Positions 42,913-52,462 of a stretch of 64,000 nt of DNA are shown here, in pieces (the stretch's first letter is position 1; each line of letters starts with the position of its first letter). A program made the translations under genes and the position numbers. Source of the DNA: Devosia sediminis (GTDB lineage Bacteria; Pseudomonadota; Alphaproteobacteria; Rhizobiales; Devosiaceae). The DNA lies in NCBI RefSeq assembly GCF_016411825.1, contig NZ_JAEKMH010000003.1, positions 310,001-374,000 on the forward strand, written 5' to 3'. The notes under the pieces are model-generated. The model worked only from the letters and a program-made list of their open reading frames with translations. It was not told where the DNA came from and did no database searches.

Positions 42913-44446
42913 GCTCAAAACCCTCCGGCTCGCGGCTCTGGCCGCTGCCTCCACGCTGGTGCTGGCCGCCTGCGGCAGCAACGAGTTCGATACCGCCACC
43001 CAGATCGGTCCCGATCCGGTCCTCCCCGAGCCTTCGCAGAGCCTGATGCCCGACCTCAAGGTCGCCGAAGTGGTCGGCTGGGAAGAGGGGCAGATGCCCA
43101 CCGTGCCCGACGGCTTCGTCATCACCCCCTACGCGCAGGACCTCGCCAATCCGCGCACCGTCCATACCCTGCCCAATGGCGACGTGCTGGTGGTCCAGTC
43201 CAAGGCGCCCGAGGGCAAGCCGCTCAACCGGCCCAAGGATTACATCCGCGGCGTCATAATGGGCATGGCCTCGGGCGGTGGCGGCGAGCAGAAGCCGTCC
43301 AACCTCATCACTCTCCTCCAGGATAGTGATCGTGATGGCGTGGTCGATAATCGCGTCGATCTCCTCACCGACCTGACCTCGCCCTTTGGCGTGGCCTGGC
43401 ACGAGGACACGCTCTATGTGGCGGCCGCCGATGCGGTGATTTCCTACCCCTATGCGCTGGGCGATACCGAGATCACGGTCGAGCCCACGCTGCTCGCACC
43501 GCTGCCGGGCGGTCCCATCAACCACCATTGGACCAAGGACCTGGCTCTCAGCCCCGACGGGCAGTTCCTCTATGCCTCGGTCGGCTCCAATTCCAATGCC
43601 GGCGAGCGCGGCCTCGAAGCCGAAAAGGGCCGGGCCGCCATCTGGCAGATCGATCGCGAAACTGGCGCCGCCCGCGTCTTCGCCTCTGGCCTTCGAAATC
43701 CCAACGGTCTCACCTTCCACCCGGAAACCGGCGAACTCTGGACCGTCGTCAACGAGCGCGACGAACTGGGGCCCAACCTCGTGCCCGACTACATGACCTC
43801 GGTCGAGGAGAACGGCTTTTATGGCTGGCCATGGAGCTATTATGGCCAGGTCGTCGACCAGCGCGTGCATCCCCCGCGCCCCGATCTCGTCGAAACGGCC
43901 ATCAAGCCCGATTATGCCCTCTCGAGCCATGTCGCGGCGCTGGGCATGGCCTTCACCAACGACGCCGCCATGCCGGAGGGCTTTGACAATGGTGCCTTTG
44001 TCGGCAATCGCGGAAGCTGGAATCGCAATCAGTTCAATGGCTACAAGGTCATCTACGTGCCCTTCGCCGACGGCGCCCCCTCAGGCACGGCCGTGGATGT
44101 GGTCACCGGCTTCCTCGAAGGCGACAAGGCCCATGGACGGCCCGTCGGGCTGGGTATCGACGGCACCGGCGCGCTGCTGATCGCCGACGATAGCGGCAAC
44201 ACGGTCTGGCGCGTCGCCGCGGCTGATGGCACGGTGACACCCGAGCCCATCCCCTCGGACGTGGTGGCCGAAGCTGCGCCCTCCGCCGAAGCGTCAGCCG
44301 CACCGGCAGATGCCGAACCAGCAGCGGCGGCTCCCGCCACCGAACCGGAAGCCCCGGCGCTCGAACCCGCCGCCGGCGCCCCACCGCAGACCGACATCGC
44401 CCCCGCTGTAGGTCCTGAAGACGGTGCTCCGCCACAAGCGGAGTGA
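42905..44446 (+). CDS. Sorbosone/glucose dehydrogenase-like beta-propeller lipoprotein
   Basis: The 513-residue precursor has a lipoprotein signal (TLVLAACGSNE) and a six-bladed propeller of the soluble quinoprotein glucose/sorbosone dehydrogenase family: LPNGDVLVVQSKAPEG, GGPINHHWTKDLALSPDG, ASGLRNPNGLTFHPETGELW, NERDELGPNLVPDYMT and RGSWNRNQFNGYKV. The catalytic-type His sits in the NHHWTKD strand. PQQ is the expected cofactor. The last 75 residues are a low-complexity Ala/Pro/Glu tail (APSAEASAAPADAEPAAAAP), likely a flexible surface extension. It is translationally coupled to the DUF2231 gene. Substrate unknown. Confidence 0.88.
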   Translation: MSRLKTLRLAALAAASTLVLAACGSNEFDTATQIGPDPVLPEPSQSLMPDLKVAEVVGWEEGQMPTVPDGFVITPYAQDLANPRTVHTLPNGDVLVVQSKAPEGKPLNRPKDYIRGVIMGMASGGGGEQKPSNLITLLQDSDRDGVVDNRVDLLTDLTSPFGVAWHEDTLYVAAADAVISYPYALGDTEITVEPTLLAPLPGGPINHHWTKDLALSPDGQFLYASVGSNSNAGERGLEAEKGRAAIWQIDRETGAARVFASGLRNPNGLTFHPETGELWTVVNERDELGPNLVPDYMTSVEENGFYGWPWSYYGQVVDQRVHPPRPDLVETAIKPDYALSSHVAALGMAFTNDAAMPEGFDNGAFVGNRGSWNRNQFNGYKVIYVPFADGAPSGTAVDVVTGFLEGDKAHGRPVGLGIDGTGALLIADDSGNTVWRVAAADGTVTPEPIPSDVVAEAAPSAEASAAPADAEPAAAAPATEPEAPALEPAAGAPPQTDIAPAVGPEDGAPPQAE

Positions 44447-44457
44447 TCGGGCAAAGA

Positions 44458-44507
44458 CCCCCACCCTTGGTCCCTCCCCACAAGGGGGAGGGAATGAGGG
44501 TGGGGTG
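44458..44507. repeat. Solo family 1 unit (single outer hairpin with inner tracts on both sides)
   Basis: CCCCCACCCTTGGTCCCTCC leads to the CCCCACAAGGGG hairpin, then GGGAATGAGGGTGGGGTG. The order is inner tract, outer hairpin, inner tract, so this is one hairpin instead of the usual pair. It lies between the two converging genes at 44446 and 44521 and could act as a bidirectional terminator. Confidence 0.7.
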
Positions 44508-44520
44508 ATGGAGTGTAAGT

Positions 44521-45315
44521 TCAGCGCCGCGCCATCTGCTTCTGAATAAACCGGATCGATTTCTCCGGCATCAGCCGCCAGAGCTTGAACAGCATGTTGG
44601 CATCCTTGCCCACGAGAATGTGGAGGCGATTGGCCTCGATGCCCGCAAGGATGATGCGCGCCGCCTCGGGCGCCGGCAAGGTCCGGCTGGCGGCTTCGGG
44701 GCTCTCCGCCATGGCGCGGTCGCCAATGCCGGAATTGGCCATGATCTGGGTGCGGATGGCGCCGGGCATGACGACGCTCACGCCCACTTTCGTCTCCGCC
44801 AGTTCGGCATAGAGAGCTTCCGTAAGCAGTTTCACGCCGGCCTTGGCCGCGCCATACATGCTCTGACCGGGAAAGGGCATGAAGCCGCCCATGCTGGCGA
44901 CATTGGCCAGATGCGCTTCGGGCCGCGCCTTGAGCGCGGGCAGGAAGGCCTTGGTCATGTTGATCGTGCCCATGAGGTTGATCGCCACCATGCGGTCGAT
45001 GGCGGCAAAGTCGAGCTCCGAGAAATGCACGAAGGGCTGGATGATCCCCGCATTGTTGATGAGCCCGTCGACCGCTCCATGGCGTGCGGCGATGGCGGCA
45101 GGCAGGGCGAGAACGGCATCGCGATCGGATATATCGGCGATATGGAGACTTAGCCTGTCGCCGGCCCGGGCCAAGGCGGCGGTTTCGTTGAGCCCTTCCT
45201 GGCGCAGGTCGACAGCCGCCACCCGCGCGCCCTTCGCCAGCAGTGCCAGCACCAGTTCACGGCCGATGCCGCTGCCGCCGCCGGTCACGACGACCGTCTT
45301 CTCGTCGAGTTTCAT
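44521..45315 (-). CDS. Short-chain dehydrogenase/reductase
   Basis: The 264-residue classical SDR has the cofactor loop TGGGSGIGRELVLAL, NNAG (LINNAGIIQPF), and an active-site Tyr-x-x-x-Lys in SMYGAAKAGV preceded by the catalytic Ser in NVASMGG. The acidic residue after the second strand (VAAVDLRQEG) suggests NAD preference. C-terminal residues (FKLWRLMPEKSIRFIQKQM) resemble membrane-associated SDRs acting on lipids. The start at 45315 has GGAGA upstream. Divergent from the TetR gene, with a shared operator candidate, so it is probably regulated by that repressor. Confidence 0.9.
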   Translation of the reverse strand: MKLDEKTVVVTGGGSGIGRELVLALLAKGARVAAVDLRQEGLNETAALARAGDRLSLHIADISDRDAVLALPAAIAARHGAVDGLINNAGIIQPFVHFSELDFAAIDRMVAINLMGTINMTKAFLPALKARPEAHLANVASMGGFMPFPGQSMYGAAKAGVKLLTEALYAELAETKVGVSVVMPGAIRTQIMANSGIGDRAMAESPEAASRTLPAPEAARIILAGIEANRLHILVGKDANMLFKLWRLMPEKSIRFIQKQMARR

Positions 45316-45353
45316 GGCTGTTCTCCATGCCAGAAAAGATCCTTCGCTTATTT

Positions 45354-45370
45354 GGCAACATTCTGTTGCC
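45354..45370. promoter_or_regulatory. Perfect inverted repeat between SDR and TetR genes, candidate operator
   Basis: GGCAACA-TTC-TGTTGCC is an exact 7-base inverted repeat in the 71-base divergent intergenic region, placed where a TetR-type repressor could block both promoters. Confidence 0.6.
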
Positions 45371-45386
45371 TTTACAAGGTCTGGAC

Positions 45387-46040
45387 ATGGACCGCGTCTC
45401 GCCGCAGGGTGGAGGCATGGCGCAAAAGCAGACAGCACCGGCCGGGGCGGTTCCTCCCCGGCGCACCCGCAATGTGCAGGCCGGACCGCGCAGCCAGGCG
45501 GTGATCGAGGCCGTGCGCACTGCCACGCTGGCTGAGCTCGACCGCGTCGGCTATGCCGCCATGACCATGGACGGCGTGGCGCGGGCAGCCGGCATCAATC
45601 GCACCACGCTCTACCGGCGCTGGCCCAGCAAGGCCGCGCTGCTCGGGAACTTGCTCGACAGCGAAATCGACCGGCTCGAACAGCCGCCTCTCCCGCCCGG
45701 GCTGGGCCCGGCACTGGATGCGGTCCTCGCAGGCCTGGCCGATAATCTGTCACGACGCGAAGGGGTGGCGCTGGCGCGCACCTTTACCGCGCCCGAGCCG
45801 GAATTGCGCGACCTCGCCCGAGCCTCACGGTTGCGGGCGCTGGCCCGGATCAGGGCACCCTTCGAAGCCGCGGCGGCGTCGGGCGAGATCGCCGCCGACA
45901 GCGACATTGACATGCTGGCGCAGCTTCTGTTTTCGACGGCCGTGCTGTGGACGCTGGAGCAGGGGCTCGACCGCGCCGCCCAGCAGCGGCTCCTGGTGCT
46001 GGTGCTGCGCGCGGCCGGCGCCAGTCCTGTGTCAGGCTGA
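45387..46040 (+). CDS. TetR/AcrR family transcriptional regulator
   Basis: The 217-residue regulator has the TetR helix-turn-helix (MTMDGVARAAGINRTTLYRRWPSKAALL) at about 54-80, and a helical ligand domain with an acidic-basic C-terminus. ATG at 45387 (AAGG 7 bases upstream) is preferred; an ATG at 45417 has a Shine-Dalgarno sequence too close. It is expected to repress the divergent SDR gene and itself through the palindrome between them. Its 3' end overlaps tag by 9 bases in convergent orientation. Confidence 0.88.
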   Translation: MDRVSPQGGGMAQKQTAPAGAVPPRRTRNVQAGPRSQAVIEAVRTATLAELDRVGYAAMTMDGVARAAGINRTTLYRRWPSKAALLGNLLDSEIDRLEQPPLPPGLGPALDAVLAGLADNLSRREGVALARTFTAPEPELRDLARASRLRALARIRAPFEAAAASGEIAADSDIDMLAQLLFSTAVLWTLEQGLDRAAQQRLLVLVLRAAGASPVSG

Positions 46041-46640
46041 GGCGCCGGGCACTACGAAGGCCGCGCGCATTGCCGCCGCCTTGTCCCGGCTGATGCAGCG
46101 CTCCTGATGGTCGTTGACGAGGCCCATGGCCTGCATGAAGGCAAAGACCGTGGTGGGCCCCACGAAGCGCCAGCCGCGTTTCTTGAGCGCCTTGGACAGC
46201 GCCACCGATTCCGGGCTGGTGCTCTGGCTCTGCGGTGCCGCCGGGGTATGGGCCTCATAGCGCCAGACGAAGGCGGCGATCGAACCGGCCTCGGCGATCA
46301 GTTCCTGCGCCCGCGCCGCATTGTTGATGACCGCTTCGATCTTGCCCCGATGCCGCACGATGCCCTTGTCGGCCAGCAGCCGGTCGACATCGGCGTCGGT
46401 GAAGGCGGCGACCTTTGCGATGTCGAAGCCGGCAAAGGCCGCGCGGAACGCCTCGCGCTTGTTGAGGATGGTGCGCCAGGAGAGGCCCGACTGAAAGGCT
46501 TCGAGGCTGAGCTTTTCGAAGAGCCGCCGATCATCGCTGACCGGAAAGCCCCATTCGGCATCGTGATAGGGCACGAATTCCGGCGCCCCACCACACCAGC
46601 GGCAGCGCTTCAATCCATCCGGTGATTCAAAAAGGTCCAT
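46032..46640 (-). CDS. tag: DNA-3-methyladenine glycosylase I
   Basis: The 202-residue base-excision enzyme has the Tag features: RCRWCGGAPEFVPYHDAEWG with the Cys-His residues of the zinc snap, FQSGLSWRTILNKREAF with the catalytic-region helix, and the C-terminal GWRFVGPTTVFAFMQAMGLVNDH with the other zinc ligands. It removes 3-methyladenine from DNA. The gene lies just before the tRNA-Arg junction and is the last host protein gene in the window. Confidence 0.93.
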   Translation of the reverse strand: MDLFESPDGLKRCRWCGGAPEFVPYHDAEWGFPVSDDRRLFEKLSLEAFQSGLSWRTILNKREAFRAAFAGFDIAKVAAFTDADVDRLLADKGIVRHRGKIEAVINNAARAQELIAEAGSIAAFVWRYEAHTPAAPQSQSTSPESVALSKALKKRGWRFVGPTTVFAFMQAMGLVNDHQERCISRDKAAAMRAAFVVPGASA

Positions 46641-46808
46641 CTTTCCCCCGTCGTGTCATGCCCAATCCAGCATGGCCGGGGGATGCTGTCACCTCCTGGC
46701 AGCATCCGTTCATCAAAGGGGGCCTGGACCGGTTTCGGGAGTTGCGCCCGACCAGCCCTTCGACTAGTTTGCGCCCAATCCACCGGGCCCAAAGCCCGAT
46801 TCCGGCCT

Positions 46809-48510
<1,702 letters not shown>

Positions 48511-48514
<4 letters not shown>

Positions 48515-48909
48515 GGTCGGCCTCCCATAGCTTTCTTCATCTTGGGGTGGTCGATCAGGGGCAACGCCAGCTCCACGCGGTCATGCACCACCTTGGGCGC
48601 GAGCTTACGCCCATGCCCCGGTTCGAGTCGCACAAGACCGTAGTTCTCCATGGTTTTCAGGGTGCGTGACAGATTGGAGCCGGCCCGGCCGGTGATTTCC
48701 GCCAGTTCCTCCAGCGATGCCGGGGCTTTCTCGGCGATGATGCGCAGCAGTTCGCGGTTGCCGGCCGACAGCACCTTGGCAAAGGATTCGGTCGAGGTGA
48801 ACCACACCTTCGGATCGCTGGGCGCAGGTTTTTCCTCGCCGCGCGCGATCCGCATGGTGCGGGCCTTCATTTCTTCATAGTCGGCAATCCCGACTTTCAA
48901 TGTGGTCAT
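48511..48909 (-). CDS. TumA-type antitoxin (HVO_A0114-like winged-helix regulator)
   Basis: The 132-residue DNA-binding protein has a central winged helix (ELLRIIAEKAPASLEELAEITGRAGSNLSRTLKTMENYGLV) and the N-terminal IADYEEMKARTMRIARGEE typical of antitoxins paired with TumE toxins. ATG at 48909 overlaps the toxin stop by 4 bases and its own stop overlaps the recombinase start by 4, so all three are coupled. It should neutralise TumE and autoregulate the operon. Confidence 0.82.
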
Positions 48910-49259
48910 AGGGCACCTCGTTCCTTCAATACCGCGTCCACGGCCTGCCAGAAGTCGGCCAGCAGCGTGGCCGCATCCTCGTAGGCGTAAGGCTTCACGG
49001 TCTGAAAGCGGTGCCGATGGTCCATCGGCGCGCCGCGCCTGCCTCGGCCGACCGGATGGGCATTGTCGAAGCCGACCAGCCGTTCGCCCGAAGGCTCGTG
49101 AAGCGTGAGCGAATAATCGAGGCCGTGCGGCTTTTCCGGCGAGGCCGGAACGCGGGTGACGACGAACTTCACCCAATGGCCGCCCTCGGGATCGACAAAG
49201 AGCATCTGTCCGTCGAGGTCCAGAAGCGTGTCGAGGCTTGGATCACGATCCACGCTCAC
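48906..49259 (-). CDS. TumE-family toxin (DUF6516)
   Basis: The 117-residue protein reads HWVKFVVTRVPASPEKPHGLDYSLTLHEPSGERLVGFDNAHPVG with a MDHRHRF segment, the conserved pattern of TumE toxins encoded before a helix-turn-helix antitoxin. It lies first in the tumE-tumA-recombinase overlap chain. Such pairs help keep plasmids and ICEs in the host. The killing mechanism cannot be told from the sequence. Confidence 0.82.
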   Translation of the reverse strand: MSVDRDPSLDTLLDLDGQMLFVDPEGGHWVKFVVTRVPASPEKPHGLDYSLTLHEPSGERLVGFDNAHPVGRGRRGAPMDHRHRFQTVKPYAYEDAATLLADFWQAVDAVLKERGAL

Positions 49260-49573
49260 GTCTTTTTCCTATCAGTTTGTGATAGGTATTGCAAGCTGTC
49301 ATTCGGCTTTCTCGGGTTCAAGAGTTCGTCGAACACATCGCCGAACCAACGCTCGAACACGTCAATCTCGGCTTCGGTGACGGGAATGTCTTCGGGCCAG
49401 TCGTCGGTGACACGCATCCTCTGCCCATCCGGGCCGAGAAGTGGCATGTTGCCGGCTCGCGTCCGGCCGTCGGGCGTAGGATCGTCGGCGTAGTCGAAAA
49501 GATCGTCGGGAAGTGGTTCGGGGATCGACTGTCGCGGTCGCCCTCTCCGGGCGCGGCGGCGCTCTGCGCACAT
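49256..49573 (-). CDS. Hypothetical acidic protein leading the TA-recombinase operon
   Basis: The 105-residue protein has a basic N-terminus (MCAERRRARRGRPRQS) and an acidic remainder (LPDDLFDYADDPTPDG, WPEDIPVTEAEIDVFERWFGD). ATG at 49573 has AAGGAGG 5 bases upstream. Its stop overlaps the toxin start by 4 bases. No family recognised; the helix VTEAEIDVFERWFGDVFDEL may mediate protein contact. Confidence 0.65.
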   Translation of the reverse strand: MCAERRRARRGRPRQSIPEPLPDDLFDYADDPTPDGRTRAGNMPLLGPDGQRMRVTDDWPEDIPVTEAEIDVFERWFGDVFDELLNPRKPNDSLQYLSQTDRKKT

Positions 49574-49708
49574 GGAATCCTCCTTGGTTCTGTTGGAATC
49601 CGAGGCGCTCAAGGCCCCGGAATTAGGCGAACCATGGAGGGCAGTCGGCGGCCTGTAGCGTGCCGCATTTGCGCCTATGCGCTGGCGGCACCCCTGCCGG
49701 GATGGGAC

Positions 49709-49930
49709 TCAGTTGGCGGCTCGCCGTGCCTTGGCGAAGCCGCGATCCGTTGCGATGAACCGCTCCAGCATCGGCACGATGAGCCTGACGGGATCGGCGG
49801 CGGGCTGGCCGCTCTCGCGGGCCAGCACCTCGGCATAGGCGACCAGATCGCGGTGAAGTGGCGCAGGCAGCTCCACGGTGATCTTCACGGGCTTGTCGTC
49901 GGGCAGCGGGCCGAGTTTCAGCTTGGTCAT
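49709..49930 (-). CDS. DUF2274 protein linked to trbI
   Basis: The 73-residue protein MTKLKLGPLPDDKPVKITVE has the DUF2274 pattern LPAPLHRDLVAYAEVLARESGQPAADPVRLIVPMLERFI, a short helical, possibly ribbon-helix-helix-like domain. It starts 2 bases after the trbI stop, the position it takes in many trb-type elements, so it is the last gene of the transfer operon. Function is unknown; regulation of transfer genes is a guess. The 135-base gap to the next gene holds no gene. Confidence 0.82.
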   Translation of the reverse strand: MTKLKLGPLPDDKPVKITVELPAPLHRDLVAYAEVLARESGQPAADPVRLIVPMLERFIATDRGFAKARRAAN

Positions 49931-49932
49931 GG

Positions 49933-51069
49933 TCAACCTCCTGCCGGTTCGAATATAAGGTCGCGGGTGACGATGATCCTGACCGGGAAGCCGGGCCGGA
50001 TGGTCAGCGTCGGTGCGACCTGCAACTGGCGCTGGACGATCTGCTGCCCCGCCTGATTGACGGTATCCTGCGCCCCGTCGCGGATGGCCCGGATAAGCCG
50101 GTCCTCGTCGCTGGTCGCCAGTTCCGTGCCGACTGCGAGCAGCGTGGACAGCCCTGCGGCCTTCATCAGATCCCACCAGTGGTAATCCACGCCATCCTCA
50201 AGCCCGGCGTAACCGGAAGCGTCCGCACCCGGCAGACGCTCAAGGACGATGGAACGGCCGCCCGGCAGGATCAGGCGGTTCCACACCAAGAGCACCCTTC
50301 GCTGGCCGAAGGTCACGCCGTCATCGTATTGGCCGATGATGCGCGTTCCCTGCGGGATCAGCAGCAGCGACCCGGTCGGGCTGTCATAGACGTTCTCGGT
50401 CACTTGAGCCGTGATCTGGCCCGGCAGGTCCGAACGGATGCCGGTGATGAGCGCGGCCGGAATCACGGCCCCGGCCTGAAGGATGTAGGGCGATGCCGGC
50501 GGCGCGACACGATCCGGCGCGACAGTCTGCCGGTCCACGGGTCCATTGAGGAAAGCCGCGTGCCGGTCCTGCGTCGCGGGCTGTCCGCCGAGGCCAAGAC
50601 CGGCAAGGCTGGGCATGGCCGTCCCTGCCGGCGATCCCGTGCGCGGGCCGGACTGGAAGAACACATTGCTTAAGCGCGCGGCTTCTTCCTCGGCGCGGCG
50701 GCGTTCCTCGGCGGGATCGACGGCGGGCGTCGCCATCGTAGGCGGTGCGACGGGCTGCCCTCGGTTCTGCGCGTCGAGGATCGGACGGCCCAAATCTCCG
50801 GGCAGCGCGGGGCCGAGCACCGGCCCGCTATAGTCGCTTGGCAGATCGGCGAGGCCGTCCGCCGTGGGCCGGTTCTCGGTCGAGTAGAGTTCGCCGCCGT
50901 CCGGCCCTCCGTCGCGGGTCTGGAGCGCATAGATGAGTGCGCCGCCGATGCCGAGCAACGCAACCGCGCCGACGCCCGCCAGCATCTTGCGGGACAGGCG
51001 GGTGACGCGCGGCGGCTCGGCGCGCAGCCGCATGGGGGCTGCGGTTTCGGTGATGGTGTTGTCGGTCAT
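49933..51069 (-). CDS. trbI: Conjugal transfer protein TrbI (VirB10-like)
   Basis: The 378-residue protein has a cytoplasmic N-terminus, one membrane helix (KMLAGVGAVALLGIGGALIYAL, about 28-48), a proline-rich periplasmic linker and the VirB10 C-terminal domain: LQAGAVIPAALITGIRSDLPGQITAQVTENVYDS, LLIPQGTRIIGQYD and LDYHWWDLM-type segment. It spans both membranes and couples inner-membrane energy to the outer channel. It overlaps trbG by 4 bases. Start at 51069 is the first ATG that fits. Confidence 0.92.
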   Translation of the reverse strand: MTDNTITETAAPMRLRAEPPRVTRLSRKMLAGVGAVALLGIGGALIYALQTRDGGPDGGELYSTENRPTADGLADLPSDYSGPVLGPALPGDLGRPILDAQNRGQPVAPPTMATPAVDPAEERRRAEEEAARLSNVFFQSGPRTGSPAGTAMPSLAGLGLGGQPATQDRHAAFLNGPVDRQTVAPDRVAPPASPYILQAGAVIPAALITGIRSDLPGQITAQVTENVYDSPTGSLLLIPQGTRIIGQYDDGVTFGQRRVLLVWNRLILPGGRSIVLERLPGADASGYAGLEDGVDYHWWDLMKAAGLSTLLAVGTELATSDEDRLIRAIRDGAQDTVNQAGQQIVQRQLQVAPTLTIRPGFPVRIIVTRDLIFEPAGG

Positions 51070-52028
51070 GACGGGGAGCCTCCGGTCGCGCTGGCGGGCT
51101 GCGCGTCGGCGGCCTGCGTCGGGTTGGTGCGGACGATCCTGACGACCTGCTGGCGGCTGCCAGAGCCAAGGCGCAGCTCGGCCGCGCCGAACAGGCGGTC
51201 CACGATCAGGACGTTCTGGTGGACTCGGCTGTTGACGATCTGCGGCTCGCCGTTCGCGCCAAGCACGAAGATGGGCGGCATCTCGCCCTGCACGATCCCG
51301 GCCGGGAAGACGACATAGACGCGGCGGCCATCGTCGAAGACGGAGACGGGCCGCCATGGCGGGCTATCGCCCTGCACCTGCAAGGCGTAGCGATAGTTCC
51401 GCGCCGCCTCGGCGGGGATGATCGGGGCTGTCGGAACGGTGCGGCGCTGGCCGGGCGTCGCGGGATAGGCCCAGGCGACGGCGGGCATGTAGAGCGATTC
51501 CCGGGCGCGCAGCTCGATCATGTAGGTGCGCCGGTCGGTGGTGACGACAAGGTTGGTGGCGATGTCGGGTCGCGTCGGCTTCACGAGGATATGGACGCGG
51601 CGGTTCGCGCCCGAACCGGATTCCGTGTCGCCGATGATCCAGCGGGCGGTGTCGCCCGCCGCGATTGGCCCCGCGCCGGTCAGGCTCTCGCCCGGCTCCA
51701 GCGCGATCGTCGTGATCTGCCCGACTGCGGCATAGACCTGATAGAGCGCGCCTTCCGACCACGGATATATCTGGATGGCGTTGTAGTAGCCTTCGCGGCG
51801 CGGCTCGACGCGGGCGGCTGCATTGGCGTTCTCGACGCGGCCGGTCGGCGTGCCGGCAGCCGTACCGCCCCGCGCCACGGTCCATGCCGGGGGCACATGC
51901 AGCGGCCGGGGCGTGTTGTCGACTGCTGCCGCCTGCACGGTCGGCAGCGGCGGAACGCTGGCGTCATAGCTGAATTGCGGCATCCGATTGGTGGCGCAGC
52001 CGGTCAAAGCGATTGCCACGACCGTCAC
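51066..52028 (-). CDS. trbG: Conjugal transfer protein TrbG (VirB9-like), start damaged or unusual
   Basis: The protein has the VirB9/TrbG core: YPWSEGALYQVYAAVGQITTIALEPGESL, ARWIIGDTESGSGANRRVHI, PTRPDIATNLVVTTDRRTYM and FDDGRRVYVVFPAG near the C-terminus. The lipobox ALTGCATN should be the signal of an outer-membrane lipoprotein, and the full signal sequence LKPLSYAIFVTVVAIALTGC is still readable. But between 52079 and 52028 the frame has no ATG, TTG or GTG before the GTG at 52028. That codon lies inside the hydrophobic core. The NTF2-like insert next to it may have removed the original start. TrbG-TrbI overlap is 4 bases. Confidence 0.82.
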   Translation of the reverse strand: MTVVAIALTGCATNRMPQFSYDASVPPLPTVQAAAVDNTPRPLHVPPAWTVARGGTAAGTPTGRVENANAAARVEPRREGYYNAIQIYPWSEGALYQVYAAVGQITTIALEPGESLTGAGPIAAGDTARWIIGDTESGSGANRRVHILVKPTRPDIATNLVVTTDRRTYMIELRARESLYMPAVAWAYPATPGQRRTVPTAPIIPAEAARNYRYALQVQGDSPPWRPVSVFDDGRRVYVVFPAGIVQGEMPPIFVLGANGEPQIVNSRVHQNVLIVDRLFGAAELRLGSGSRQQVVRIVRTNPTQAADAQPASATGGSPS

Positions 52029-52079
52029 AAAAATAGCATACGATAGCGGCTTTAGGATTAGTAGTGAGGAACTGACAGG

Positions 52080-52457
52080 ATGGATACTGTCCCGACGATT
52101 GTTGCCCGGTATATCGACGCCTACAACACGATGAATGTTCAGGCGATGCTCGACTGCCTGTCGGGCGACGTTCGGTTTATCAACAGATCGAACGGAGAAG
52201 TGACGAACGAGACGCATGGGATTGAGGCATTTCGCGCGTTGGCGGAACAGGGTGTTGAATTGTTTGCGGAAAGAGAACAGACAATTCTCGACTGCATCGC
52301 CATTGAGGACCGTGCAGCGGTGCGCATCGGCTATCGCGCCAAGGTCAAGGCCGACCTGCCCAACGGCTGGAAGGCTGGGCAGAAGATCGAGATAGCGGGC
52401 ACCTCGTTCTTCATGATCTCCAAGGGAAAGATCAGCGAGGTGATTGATGCAAGCTGA
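52080..52457 (+). CDS. NTF2/SnoaL-like protein inserted in the trb operon
   Basis: The 125-residue protein (MDTVPTIVARYIDAYNTMNV) has the cone-shaped NTF2-like fold pattern: N-terminal helix, LSGDVRFINRSNGEVTNETHGIEAFRAL, and closing strands SFFMISKGKISEVIDAS. Such proteins are small polyketide cyclases, ketosteroid isomerases or ligand binders. The gene faces against the transfer genes, fits exactly between trbF and trbG, and is AT-richer than them. ATG is preceded by GAGGA about 9 bases upstream. It is cargo of unknown role. Confidence 0.8.
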   Translation: MDTVPTIVARYIDAYNTMNVQAMLDCLSGDVRFINRSNGEVTNETHGIEAFRALAEQGVELFAEREQTILDCIAIEDRAAVRIGYRAKVKADLPNGWKAGQKIEIAGTSFFMISKGKISEVIDAS

Positions 52458-52462
52458 CGTTT

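Noticed and set aside
42184..43125. Long minus-strand frame across the tandem repeat giving repeated LMACSGLKGS peptides
   Set aside because: The 83-bp period is not a multiple of three and the frame continues antisense through the DUF2231 gene; no ribosome binding site.
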